Assembly (NCBI RefSeq): GCF_024746835.1
Contig: NZ_CP080533.1
Span: forward strand, 293,631-357,630
Reading direction: 5' to 3'
DNA length: 64,000 nt
Source: Mesorhizobium sp. AR02
GTDB lineage: Bacteria; Pseudomonadota; Alphaproteobacteria; Rhizobiales; Rhizobiaceae
The stretch's first letter is position 1, and each line of letters opens with the position of its first letter. This document shows, piece after piece, positions 44,601-52,625 of the stretch. The notes under the pieces were generated by a model. That model saw only the letters and a list, made by a program, of their open reading frames with translations. It was not told where the DNA came from and did not search any database. A program made the position numbers and the translations under genes.

Positions 44601-45269
44601 CGCCCAAGCGCAGGACGGCAAGGAGCGCAAGATGCCGGACTATTGGCAAGAGGACGCCGGCGCCTTGCTGCAAGGGTCTCGAACCGGACCAAAGCTTTGC
44701 AGCCATCATATAGAAGCAGCATTCGACGAAACCACCGTAAGTGAAGCCGACAGGGTCGGAGGGATAGGTGCCGCAACATCGGGCTGAGGTGATGGCCGCG
44801 TCGTCGGTTGATTCTTCGTTTCTGGTCACAACCAGCTTGTCCGGCACATGGCCCGCCTCACCTCGGGGGGAAACGCTGGCCAACCAAGATGGGTCTTTGG
44901 TCAGCGACAGCCGCTGAAGAGCCTGCCGCCGTCGCTAAAACCTCCGAAGGTGATCGCGGTTCGGACGGCAAAAGCCCGCCGCTGGGGACACAATGGCGCG
45001 CCGGAACACGCCAGTCGCCACCTTTTTGCCATCCATAGCAGCAGAGTGCCGCAGAGAACAAAACCGGCTCTATCGAGGCCAGCAGGCTCATGCGAGGGGA
45101 GTTGGGGTGCATGCAAATCCGGCTTCTTGATGCTGAAGGGCGGTGCATGGATTTGATCCGTTGGTCCCCTATCCGCGCGCCGAATTAGAGCCGATATTCT
45201 ACAGCCCGCCAGCAAAGCGAACTGGTCACATTGCTCAAGAGCACGGAGCCACGGAGCAGGTTCGGGAAA
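44601..45269. other. Gene-poor stretch
   Basis: Several 80-120-codon frames overlap on both strands but none has a ribosome site with a recognisable domain. Confidence 0.45.
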
Positions 45270-45376
45270 TCGACCGGTTATCGTCGGACATTCTAGAGCG
45301 GCTCACCAGGGGCGAGAAGATCGCGAGATATCCGACGCGTTTGAAAGCTTGTGACGGATCGATCAAGCATGTCGAC
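45270..45376 (+). pseudogene. PAS-domain fragment
   Basis: RLSSDILERLTRGEKIARYP followed by TRLKACDGSIKHVD resembles the end of a PAS fold before a PAC motif in rhizobial sensor kinases. It stops abruptly at a terminator hairpin; no kinase follows. Confidence 0.5.
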
Positions 45377-45380
45377 ACCT

Positions 45381-45409
45381 GCCCGGTGCCGAAAGGCGGC
45401 GGGCTTTTT
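45381..45409 (+). terminator. Intrinsic terminator upstream of peptide copy B
   Basis: GCCCGGTGCC, a GAAA loop, GGCGGCGGGC and five T. It closely resembles the hairpin at 53239-53266 that precedes the ArsR-like gene and peptide copy C. Confidence 0.75.
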
Positions 45410-45417
45410 CGCGCCAG

Positions 45418-45445
45418 CTTGACAACAGTTGTCGCGCGAAGGCAC
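45418..45445 (+). promoter_or_regulatory. Candidate promoter/operator of peptide copy B
   Basis: TTGACA at 45419-45424 is a good -35 and overlaps the inverted repeat GACAACAGTTGTC (45421-45433). No clear -10 follows. A TTGACA is also found 57-62 nt before copies C and D, and GAGGG lies ~22-30 nt before the ATG in all four copies. Confidence 0.45.
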
Positions 45446-45475
45446 CCTCGCGCCGAGGGAAACACAGGGGATATT

Positions 45476-45571
45476 ATGAAGAAGACCTACGAAAAGCCGA
45501 TCCTGACCAAGCGAGAGAAGCTTTCGGCCGTCACCGCAGCAGTGCAGAGTTCCAAGCCCGTCATCACTTAA
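45476..45571 (+). CDS. RiPP-leader-like peptide, copy B
   Basis: 31 residues: MKKTYEKPILTKREKL then SAVTAAVQSSKPVIT. AGGGGA lies ~6 nt before the ATG. Differences from copy A are few and mostly conservative (R7K, T9I, V11T, altered end), indicating selection or a recent duplication. The YxxPxL motif is kept. A strong hairpin follows at 45593-45620. No RiPP cyclase, protease or RRE gene is adjacent. Confidence 0.7.
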   Translation: MKKTYEKPILTKREKLSAVTAAVQSSKPVIT

Positions 45572-45592
45572 CAAGGCAGCAATTATCAAGAG

Positions 45593-45620
45593 GCCCGTCT
45601 CGGCTCACGCCGGGGCGGGC
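45593..45620. terminator. Hairpin between peptide B and the convergent gene
   Basis: A 12-bp stem (45593-45604 with 45609-45620, two G-T pairs) around a TCAC loop. It lies 22 nt after the peptide stop and abuts the end of the minus-strand gene at 45622, so it may serve both. Confidence 0.65.
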
Positions 45621-45621
45621 T

Positions 45622-46116
45622 CTATCGGGCCGTCTTTATCAGGCGCTCCAAAACGGGAAAGTCGTCAAGGTCCCTATACGGCGTAAGATCCAAATCGCCA
45701 GGCACACGTTTGAGCGTCTCTTCGTCGATTTGTTTCTCGTGAGCCTTCATCACTGCTTGGTAATCTCTCCACGTGAGGCCGGCGCCCCTCACAGCATCTC
45801 GCTCGGCCCGAAGGGCGATCTGGTGGGCGTGGAGGTAATGCAACCTGAGCTCGTCCAACAACGCCTTTTCCACGATTTCGTGCGTGACCAAAAAGGGTGC
45901 CAGTCTGACTTCCCTGCCTTTCCATGCCATCGTTCTCGGCAGGTGGCGGTCTATGTAAACGGTCGTCGCATCACCACTGTATCCAGCAATATAGGGAATA
46001 TCGAAATCGTGGCTGATCTTCACTCGCTTTTGTAACGCGACCAACACATCGGCTAAGACTTGGTCATCGACGTCTTCGGATTTATGTCGAACTTCCCTGT
46101 CGAGATTCAAGCGCAC
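45622..46116 (-). CDS. Conserved hypothetical protein with HEIVE motif
   Basis: 164 residues. VYIDRHLPRTMAWKGREVRL, then FLVTHEIVEKALLDELRLHY, LHAHQIALRAERDAVR and a terminal LDLTPYRDLDDFPVLERLI. The HEIVE plus a later His/Glu-rich helix could be a zinc site, so a metallopeptidase-like fold is possible but unproven. No close family recalled. Confidence 0.65.
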   Translation of the reverse strand: MRLNLDREVRHKSEDVDDQVLADVLVALQKRVKISHDFDIPYIAGYSGDATTVYIDRHLPRTMAWKGREVRLAPFLVTHEIVEKALLDELRLHYLHAHQIALRAERDAVRGAGLTWRDYQAVMKAHEKQIDEETLKRVPGDLDLTPYRDLDDFPVLERLIKTAR

Positions 46117-46335
46117 CTCCCGATGCCGTATTTGGCGGTAGAGGCTTATGCAATCTCGTTGCGCGCATCTGGTTCCGGTAGCGCGTTAGTTGGGAGGATG
46201 TCCCACCCACTTCCGCCACCACTACTAGGCCCGCTGCTCCCTCCGAGGCAGCCGGCTTTTCGTTGGGGCGACTTCGGGAACGAAACGTCGAGCAAGGAAT
46301 TGGTATTGGGTCCTAACAATTTACGGGAGGTTTTC

Positions 46336-46413
46336 ATGGGACGCGGTATCTTGCTCTGGCTCATTGGAATTCCGATTCCAATCATTATTCTCATCATGCT
46401 TTTTGTTCGATAG
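46336..46413 (+). CDS. 25-residue membrane peptide
   Basis: MGRGILLWLIGIPIPIIILI then MLFVR: a single hydrophobic helix with the conserved IPIP turn seen in very short rhizobial membrane proteins. GGGAGG lies 6 nt before the ATG. It ends 8 nt before the PhnA-like membrane gene, a likely operon. Confidence 0.7.
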   Translation: MGRGILLWLIGIPIPIIILIMLFVR

Positions 46414-46421
46414 GTGCTGCG

Positions 46422-47333
46422 ATGCAACCAGTCCTCTCAGGCGTAGAGGTTTCCCGCTCCACCGAATCCTCGTCCACCGCCGTCAGCTGGGGGCCGATCA
46501 TCGCCGGCGCCTTCGCGGCCTGCACGCTCACGTTCATTCTAATGCTACTCGGCTCCGGCCTCGGCCTGACGATGGTTTCGCCATGGTCCGGCTCGGGCGC
46601 CTCGGTAACTACTTTCGCGGTCTCCACTGCGGTCTGGCTAGTTATCGTCCAATGGCTGTCCTCGGGCGTAGGTGGCTATCTTGCAGGACGATTGCGTACC
46701 AAATGGGTGAACGTTCACACGGACGAGGTTTACTTCCGTGATACCGTGCACGGCTTTCTTGCCTGGGCGCTTGCGACGCTGCTTGTCGTCGGCGTTCTCG
46801 GGTCGGCCCTCTCTGGAGCGGTAGGCTCGGGTGCGCAGGCGGTGACGACTATCGCTTCGGGCGCGGCCATGGGCGCTTCGGCTGGTGCATCGTCCAACGC
46901 GGGAGCGGTCGACAATGCAACATCGTACTTCGTGGATTCGCTTTTCAGACCGAACGACCCTTCCAAGCTTGCCGCCGCCAACCCACAAAGCGATGCGGCG
47001 GCAACGGCACAGGCAACTCATATTCTGATCGCCAGCGCAGCGACGGGCGACGTTTCTGCCGATGACAAGACCTATCTGTCTCAACTGGTTTCGGCGCGGA
47101 CAGGATTGTCGGAGGCGGACGCCAAGGCGCGCGTCGATGCAGTGCTTGCCAAAGTGCAGGACGCAAAAGTAAAGGCAAAGCAAGCCGCCGACACCGCCAG
47201 GAAGGCAACTATAACCTTTGCGCTTTTGAGTGCTTTGTCCTTGGTCATAGGCGCCTTCGTCGCTAGCGCTGCGGCGGCTCTAGGCGGGAGGCAACGCGAT
47301 GAGGAGGAAGAAGCTATCTTCTTAGCTCGCTAG
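46422..47333 (+). CDS. PhnA-like multi-pass membrane protein
   Basis: 303 residues. Helices are at ~24-48 (WGPIIAGAFAACTLTFILML), ~62-85, ~112-135 and ~270-292. The central ~100 residues are soluble, Ala/Ser-rich and helical with a YLSQLVSARTGLSEADAKAR motif. Such rhizobial proteins are usually called PhnA-like without a proven function. An intrinsic terminator (47364-47397) follows. Confidence 0.75.
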   Translation: MQPVLSGVEVSRSTESSSTAVSWGPIIAGAFAACTLTFILMLLGSGLGLTMVSPWSGSGASVTTFAVSTAVWLVIVQWLSSGVGGYLAGRLRTKWVNVHTDEVYFRDTVHGFLAWALATLLVVGVLGSALSGAVGSGAQAVTTIASGAAMGASAGASSNAGAVDNATSYFVDSLFRPNDPSKLAAANPQSDAAATAQATHILIASAATGDVSADDKTYLSQLVSARTGLSEADAKARVDAVLAKVQDAKVKAKQAADTARKATITFALLSALSLVIGAFVASAAAALGGRQRDEEEEAIFLAR

Positions 47334-47363
47334 TCAGCCGCTAGATCCCATCATCAGACAATG

Positions 47364-47397
47364 GCCCTCCCGTTTCTCCATTCGGGCGGGCGTTTTT
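47364..47397 (+). terminator. Intrinsic terminator after PhnA-like gene
   Basis: GCCCTCCCG (47364-47372) pairs with CGGGCGGGC (47383-47391) with one mismatch, then GTTTTT. The rest of 47334-47719 shows no gene. Confidence 0.75.
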
Positions 47398-47719
47398 CAA
47401 GCATAAGCGGAACCTGATATGCTCCGGTTGGTTTCAGGGACGGCAGCGTAGCTGCTGGTCAAGATCCCGCAAGGCTTGGCGGGGCCCGCTTTGCCCCCCG
47501 AGTCGAGGCGGGCCCACTCCATACCACCCATGACGACTTTCAGCCTGTCTCGGCGCACGCTGGGCGGGCTTTCCCAGTCGATCGGAACTTAGAAACAGTC
47601 GGTTTGTTGATGACCAGGCGGTCGGTGCTTCAGCGGCCACCGCTGACCAAAGCTGACTTGGTCGGCCCGCGCAGGATGGGAAGGCGCGGGCCATCCGTAC
47701 CGAGCATACGGGAGGTCCC

Positions 47720-48117
47720 ATGGCTCTCTATTACTTCGACGTCGACGACAACGGTCAGGTGTTTCACGATGACCAAGGAACAGATTGCAAGGATTTCGCC
47801 GAGGCGAAGAAGGAAGCCATCTCGGCTCTGATGGATATGATCAGAGAAAGCCTGCCGGACGGTGATCATCATCAGCTCTCGATAAAGTCCGCGACGATGC
47901 TGGCTCCGGGATCTTAGAAGTCGCATTGCACTTCAACGTTGTCGCTGAGCGAAGGCTTCCAGGCTCGTCCTCCTCACCAGACAGCCATGTTTACGGGGAT
48001 GGGCTTTCCAAGGTTCCGGTCAATCTCGGACCGCCGTGGCGCGATTTGACCAAGACGGTGCCCATCCAACGAGCTTCCACGGTTTCAATGATTGTTCTAG
48101 CCAGCGCTTCAGCCTAG
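47720..48117 (+). pseudogene. DUF6894-like protein, frameshifted
   Basis: Starts ALYYFDVDDNGQVFHDDQGT and AISALMDMIRESLPDGDHH, the usual DUF6894 start, but after LSIK one base is missing near 47885. The expected VRDDAGSGILEVALHFNVVA is read only in the next frame. As read it stops at 47917 with 65 residues; the C-terminal strand is lost. Confidence 0.7.
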
Positions 48118-48320
48118 TGGACCGGTTCCGGGCCCATAAAGCCCAGTGACGTTTCTTCGCTTGGCAGCACCCCAGGGGGACAAACCTGTTCTATAGCCAG
48201 CCTGACGAGCTGAAGGCCGGCGGTCGTCCGTGAAGGACGCGTGTCTAGCGTGGAATTGTGACGATCATTCCAGCTACGGACGGCGTATTCCCGATCAACG
48301 CAGACCGGTCCTGACGGCAT
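48118..48320. other. Intergenic
   Basis: No convincing gene or repeat was recognised between the DUF6894 remnant and the minus-strand membrane gene. Confidence 0.45.
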
Positions 48321-48530
48321 CTATTTCCCTTCCCGACGCTTTTCGATTTCGTACGTGAGCCATCGACATAACATGCCAGCAATTGATGCGGTGGCGCCGA
48401 CGAGCAGACAGGCGATCAGTAGTGGGCTTTGCGAAGCGCTCTTCCAGCTCACGATGGCGAGCAGGACAACGCTTACAGTTGAAATCACATAGCCCACGCC
48501 CTTGAGCATATGGAGAGCAGTTTTTGTCAT
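48321..48530 (-). CDS. Two-helix small membrane protein (copy 2)
   Basis: 69 residues, ~85-90% identical to the protein at 37410 (MTKTALHMLKGVGYVISTVS, IEKRREGK). AGGAG precedes the ATG at 48530. It is divergent from the truncated pyrophosphatase, reproducing the 35-37.6 kb arrangement in inverted orientation. Confidence 0.72.
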   Translation of the reverse strand: MTKTALHMLKGVGYVISTVSVVLLAIVSWKSASQSPLLIACLLVGATASIAGMLCRWLTYEIEKRREGK

Positions 48531-48617
48531 CCCTGGATTCTCCTGGCGGCTGCCCGCTCGGAACATTCTTGACCTCCCGAAGTTCCAGAGCCGGCTCACA
48601 ATTTGCGAGGCCTTTTA

Positions 48618-48770
48618 ATGCGCGACTTTCTAAAGCTGCCAACGACAACGGGTGGCCTGATCAGGGTGGTGGTTGAAACCCCTCGTGGTGCTGAGGCCAA
48701 ATTAGCCTATGATCCAGCGTCCCGGGTCTTTAGCTATGTCCGGCCCCTGCCGGTTGGAATGAGTTACCCG
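48618..48770 (+). pseudogene. Inorganic pyrophosphatase, N-terminal fragment
   Basis: MRDFLKLPTTTGGLIRVVVE through LPVGMSYP is identical to the start of the split gene at 37324, then the match ends at 48770. The sequence passes straight into the SRAP start at 48778. Only ~51 residues remain, without the catalytic Asp cluster. Confidence 0.85.
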
Positions 48771-48777
48771 GCAAGAT

Positions 48778-49470
48778 ATGTGCGGTCGCTACACCCGATA
48801 TCTGACATGGTCGGAAATCCACCGACTGTATCGTCTGACAGCGCCCGCAGATGTCGGTCGCAACGACGCGCCGCGCTACAACATCGCGCCGACAGATGAG
48901 GTGCCGTTCATCACGGCCGCCGAAGACGGCAACCACAAGGTCCGATCGGGCCGCTGGTGGCTGGTGCCGTTCTGGGCCAAGGAAATGCCAAAGGCTGCGA
49001 TGTTCAATGCCCGTATCGAGGGCGTCGACACGACACCCGCCTTCCGTGACGCCTTCAAGTCAAAGCGCTGTCTCATCCCGGCCGACGGATATTATGAGTG
49101 GACAATATCACCAGCCGACAAGAAGCGAGACCCGTGGCACTTTTTCCAGCCTGGCCATGCACCGTTCTCATTTGCTGGCCTCTGGGCCTACAACTCGAAC
49201 CTGGATGTGACAAGCTGCACGATCATAACCGAGCCATCAGCGGCACCCGTCAATGAAATCCATGACCGCCAGCCGCTTATCCTTGATCCGGCGTACTACG
49301 ACGCTTGGCTCGATCCTAAGACGCCAACTGGCGACCTGAAGGACATCCTCAGCCACGACATCGACGGGCAGTTGCAGTTCTACCGGGTTGGCCGCGACGT
49401 CAACGCGGCCGCCATCAACAAGCAGCCCAACGATCATGCCGGGCTCATTGAGCCGATCAAGCCGCTATGA
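48778..49470 (+). CDS. SRAP (YedK/HMCES-type) protein, operon head
   Basis: 230 residues: MCGRYTRYLTWSEIHRLYRL (Cys2), PRYNIAPTDEVPFI, MFNARIEGVDTTPAF (Asn), LIPADGYYEWTI (Glu) and VNEIHDRQPLIL with the active-site His present. It should crosslink abasic sites in ssDNA and self-reverse. The ribosome site is weak, and it begins 8 nt after a truncated pyrophosphatase. Its stop overlaps the next ATG, heading a small operon to 50129. Confidence 0.92.
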   Translation: MCGRYTRYLTWSEIHRLYRLTAPADVGRNDAPRYNIAPTDEVPFITAAEDGNHKVRSGRWWLVPFWAKEMPKAAMFNARIEGVDTTPAFRDAFKSKRCLIPADGYYEWTISPADKKRDPWHFFQPGHAPFSFAGLWAYNSNLDVTSCTIITEPSAAPVNEIHDRQPLILDPAYYDAWLDPKTPTGDLKDILSHDIDGQLQFYRVGRDVNAAAINKQPNDHAGLIEPIKPL

Positions 49471-49655
49471 GCGACGAACCGATCAAGCTTGCCGAGGGCA
49501 TGACAGCAGTTCCGCACGAGCGCGCCAGGATCGAAAATCACGTCTGCGAGTTTTCTCGATGCGCCAAGCGCGCACCGTTTGGTTTTGCCCGGCCGAGAAA
49601 GCCATCGCATTGGTATTGCTTCGAACATCGCGAGCATGGCGATCGGCACCTTTGA
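49467..49655 (+). CDS. Small Cys/His-containing protein
   Basis: 62 residues overlapping the SRAP stop by 4 nt. CEFSRCAKRAPFGFARPRKP and SHWYCFEHREHGDRHL supply three Cys and several His that could bind zinc. Co-translation with SRAP suggests a shared pathway. Family unknown. Confidence 0.65.
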   Translation: MSDEPIKLAEGMTAVPHERARIENHVCEFSRCAKRAPFGFARPRKPSHWYCFEHREHGDRHL

Positions 49656-49667
49656 AGGAGGAAGACC

Positions 49668-49865
49668 ATGCCAGATAGACCTCCGTACATGCCGACCGGC
49701 ATTGGGATGGGCATGTTGATTGACGACGAGTCCAAGTTGGGAGTTCTGATATTCGAGACGGCAGAAGGTAACTTCGACTTCGCCATCAATTTGCAGGCGG
49801 TCGAAGTTCTGACCAAGGCGCTCAACAAGATCGAACTGGAGCTCCGCTCCGGTAAGACGCACTGA
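49668..49865 (+). CDS. Small hypothetical protein
   Basis: 65 residues: PTGIGMGMLIDDESKLGVLI then FETAEGNFDFAINLQAVEVL, a short beta-rich N-part followed by a helix. A strong GGAGG lies ~7 nt before the ATG. It lies in the SRAP operon. Confidence 0.65.
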   Translation: MPDRPPYMPTGIGMGMLIDDESKLGVLIFETAEGNFDFAINLQAVEVLTKALNKIELELRSGKTH

Positions 49866-50129
49866 ATGTCGGATCACATCCTTCCCGGCCAAAAGAAACC
49901 GAAGCTGATCGTAGTCGTTGCGTTCGATCGTTGCGATGATGGCGAGCTGTTCACGGCCTATGGTCCGACTGATCAGCAGAGCGAAGAGCGGGCCATCCGC
50001 ACGGCCAAGGCGCTTGCTGGGCGACATGTCGGCGTCATAGCTTGGAGCCGCGATGCCGATCCAGCGCTCGGCGAGTATGGACCGCCGAGCGTGCTTTTCG
50101 CCAATGGCGATGTACCGGACATGGAGTAG
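49866..50129 (+). CDS. Small hypothetical protein
   Basis: 87 residues, starting immediately after the preceding stop: KLIVVVAFDRCDDGELFTAY, then AIRTAKALAGRHVGVIAWSR. The alternating strand-helix pattern suggests a small alpha/beta fold. Last gene of the SRAP operon. Confidence 0.65.
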   Translation: MSDHILPGQKKPKLIVVVAFDRCDDGELFTAYGPTDQQSEERAIRTAKALAGRHVGVIAWSRDADPALGEYGPPSVLFANGDVPDME

Positions 50130-50187
50130 CTGAAACTAAAATTCGGCTAGCGCGTTCTTGCCGTTCTAAAGGGGCGGCGGGTAGCAA

Positions 50188-50370
50188 TTGTCGGAATTTA
50201 GGAAGCACCAATGTCGGCAGTGTCTCGGTGCAGGCAAGGTTTTCAGTTGCGATAAATGGCGGGCTTCGAACGGCACTTGCTGCCCTCACGGAGTCCACCG
50301 CCAGGGTTGTAAAGGATCGACGGTCATCTGCAGTGGATGTCGTGGTAGCGGGCTTCAGAACGCACCCTGA
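50188..50370 (+). CDS. DnaJ-type Cys-rich small protein
   Basis: 60 residues from a TTG at 50188: CRQCLGAGKVFSC and CSGCRGSG are the CxxCxGxG repeats of DnaJ zinc fingers, with two more Cys between. There is no J domain. Probably a stand-alone zinc-binding protein; the start codon is uncertain. Confidence 0.5.
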   Translation: MSEFRKHQCRQCLGAGKVFSCDKWRASNGTCCPHGVHRQGCKGSTVICSGCRGSGLQNAP

Positions 50371-50443
50371 CATCAGCCCCCGCACCACGTAGGGGCAGGC
50401 AGGTGTGGGGACTTTGGGGCCTTGAGAGGAAGGCGACCAGCCG

Positions 50444-50536
50444 TTACTTGCCTACCGCTGAGATTGGAACGAGCGCGGTAATCGACGGCAGACGTTCACG
50501 CTTGGTCAGCACCGGCTTTTCGTATGTCTTCTTCAT
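50444..50536 (-). CDS. RiPP-leader-like peptide, copy D
   Basis: 30 residues: MKKTYEKPVLTKRERL then PSITALVPISAVGK. GGGGA lies ~7 nt before the ATG. It keeps the YxxPxL-x-KR part of copies A to C and the TA after the leader-like segment, but diverges in the last 10 residues, as expected if the C-terminus is a variable core. TTGACA lies 60 nt upstream. No modification gene is adjacent. Confidence 0.68.
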   Translation of the reverse strand: MKKTYEKPVLTKRERLPSITALVPISAVGK

Positions 50537-50751
50537 GGTGTGTCCCCGCGTTGTTCCCTCAGAGTGGAAACTGTTGGAAGCGCTGGTTTTTGTCAACCCT
50601 TCGGTTCCTTGACCTACGTGATCTCTTGGATCCGAACTTTGTCGCCGATCTCTTTGCCATAGCCAGGGCCTTACGTCCTTCGTTCACATGTTTCGCATAC
50701 ATTAGCAGGAGCGCATATCTTTGCCATGCGGCGCCTAGAGCGGAGGCTCAA

Positions 50752-50982
50752 ATGGGCGGCAATAAGCCCTGGCATGATGCTATTCACGACCATCAGGTCG
50801 AATGTTTCGCTCCGGAGAACGGCTTGCCTGCGGACCTGGTCTGGGAGTTGATCCTAAAACACGGTAACAGCCGCAAGGCCGTGATTAAAGCTGCGCAGGG
50901 TTTAAAAGGCCGATCAGCACCCTACTTCCCTGTGGCGCCGACGCCGCCCCTGACGATGAGCGTGGGCCGACGAAAGCAATAG
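50752..50982 (+). CDS. DUF3606-like small protein
   Basis: 76 residues; CGGAGG lies 6 nt before the ATG. The core FAPENGLPADLVWELILKHG, then NSRKAVIKAAQGL has the same layout as other DUF3606-like members. A 10-bp stem hairpin follows at 50981-51017. Confidence 0.6.
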   Translation: MGGNKPWHDAIHDHQVECFAPENGLPADLVWELILKHGNSRKAVIKAAQGLKGRSAPYFPVAPTPPLTMSVGRRKQ

Positions 50983-51017
50983 CCGGCTTGCCACCAAGGG
51001 AAGCCCCCAAGCCGGCT
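50981..51017 (+). terminator. GC hairpin after the DUF3606-like gene
   Basis: AGCCGGCTTG (50981-50990) pairs with CAAGCCGGCT (51008-51017). No T-run follows, so termination is uncertain. Confidence 0.45.
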
Positions 51018-51158
51018 AGGCCCGGCCGTCAGTCGAACACACCCCAACGGACTGCCGGGCCGCAGGAAGCCTCGCCAGCGCGCGTTCCCGCCGGCCGCTG
51101 TCCTACGCCGCCGAAGCGCTCCGCGCGTCCTGGCGCCCGCCTACGCCTGACTCGGCCC

Positions 51159-51380
51159 TTAATTGTGATTGTCCAACAAGAGAGCAAGCTTTCTGGTTGC
51201 GGCGCTTTCTAAGATCAGTTCCTCCAAACCGCTGTCGCCGACGTGCGATTTGTTGACGCGACGCCTGATTACACGGAGCGCTTCAGATATCGAAACTGCG
51301 GTGGTCTTCGCGTGATCATCCAGATATCGGCCGACTTCAATCACGGCATCTGCATCGATGTCGAATGGTAATTCTCGCAT
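51159..51380 (-). CDS. Small hypothetical protein
   Basis: 73 residues: RELPFDIDADAVIEVGRYLD then AVSISEALRVIRRRVNKSHV and ESAATRKLALLLDNHN, mostly helical. It resembles conserved rhizobial mini-proteins; no named family. The following stretch 51381-51822 shows no gene. Confidence 0.55.
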   Translation of the reverse strand: MRELPFDIDADAVIEVGRYLDDHAKTTAVSISEALRVIRRRVNKSHVGDSGLEELILESAATRKLALLLDNHN

Positions 51381-51822
51381 GGCACCGTCCCCACCTTACG
51401 AGAGCGTACAACTGCCAGCCGAAACACAGCATCATCAATAAGGATGAAGCCCGCGCTTCAATGTTCCACTGTCTTCAACAAAGCCACGCCAGCACCTCTC
51501 GCGTCCCCGCCGGCCAAGGCAGCCTCGCCTGTCAAGTAATGTCAAGGTTTGAACCGTTCGTGATGGCCCGCAAAAGGGACGCGATTGATCGCAGGATCTC
51601 GAATTATGCGACCCCATAAAAAGGCTCGGGATGATTTTTGGCGGTCCCTACGCTATGAGCTGTTCACCTGAAAAGAACATGCCGGATACAGTAAAATAGT
51701 GGAATTTGTCGACTTCGTTTGTGTCGCGGTGCCGCCCCCCACCCTGTCTACGCGCGCAATATCCTTGCGCGAAGATCGCATTTAGTGCAAATATCCCCGA
51801 ATTATCAATAGTGAGGCGCAGT
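51381..51822. other. Gene-poor stretch
   Basis: Only non-conserved short frames. The end nearest 51823 probably carries the promoter of the next gene. Confidence 0.45.
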
Positions 51823-52332
51823 ATGTTGGCACGGATGGGTACCTCCCGCGGCACGATTGCGGATCCGCGCGTGAAGGCGCTCTGCGACGAATTCGCCGTT
51901 CGGATCGTCGGCTCGCACCTTTACCCACAGCCCGGCGAAACACGTGCAGTGGGCACAATTCGGCGGATCATCGATCGCCATGGCGTAGAACATGCGCGGC
52001 TCGTGCTGTGCGTTCTGGCTGAAGGCAAGGGCAACAACGCCCTAATCGACGAAACTTCCCTATGGGCCATTAGCGACCTGTTGCGGGCCTGTCCTGATCT
52101 GGTCGAGGGAAAGACCACGGCGCTGCTGGAGATGTTCGACGAGCTGCCCTTGGGGCCGATGATGGCCATGGTGAACGAACTAAGGGGCGTGGTCCACCAG
52201 CGCCACGCGCTTGCGGGCATGATTTATCTCTACGCCAGGCAACTCCGGCCGGCTGGTGCCACCTTCAAGGTCGCTGGCCCCGGCAAGATGCGGAAGGCGA
52301 GGATCAGCGAAGGCGAGAAGCGTGCGGCCTGA
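51823..52332 (+). CDS. Conserved hypothetical protein
   Basis: 169 residues from the ATG at 51823 (GAGG 6 nt upstream). VKALCDEFAVRIVGSHLYPQ, IRRIIDRHGVEHARLVLCVL, LIDETSLWAISDLLRACPDL and LPLGPMMAMVNELRGVVHQR give a mainly helical protein. It is reminiscent of phage-associated hypothetical proteins; no function is assigned. Confidence 0.65.
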   Translation: MLARMGTSRGTIADPRVKALCDEFAVRIVGSHLYPQPGETRAVGTIRRIIDRHGVEHARLVLCVLAEGKGNNALIDETSLWAISDLLRACPDLVEGKTTALLEMFDELPLGPMMAMVNELRGVVHQRHALAGMIYLYARQLRPAGATFKVAGPGKMRKARISEGEKRAA

Positions 52333-52383
52333 GCAGCCAGGACAGCGGGGAACGCGCGCTGGCGCCCATGTATCTACGGTTTC

Positions 52384-52431
52384 GCAACCAACCTCTCCGC
52401 CGCTCGTTGACCCATCCTGTCTGATTCCAGC
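52384..52431 (+). repeat. Dispersed ~48-bp repeat (copy 2)
   Basis: Partner of 44411-44458. The surrounding stretch 52333-52625 has no gene; AAGGAGAAT at 52614-52622 belongs to the next gene. Confidence 0.45.
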
Positions 52432-52625
52432 TACTCCGTGCTTGGCCGCTGCTCTCCTCGGAGTGGCGGGCCTTTTCCTGACGCGGCTGGTTCAAATTGA
52501 TTCCGTTTCAGTGACGCCTTGCAAGCCATCTTCGTGGATAAGGTTTTATAAGATGGGTCTAACATGCCGCTCGCAAGTTGCTCCTGTGCAGTCATTGACG
52601 ACTGTTAGGCAACAAGGAGAATCGC

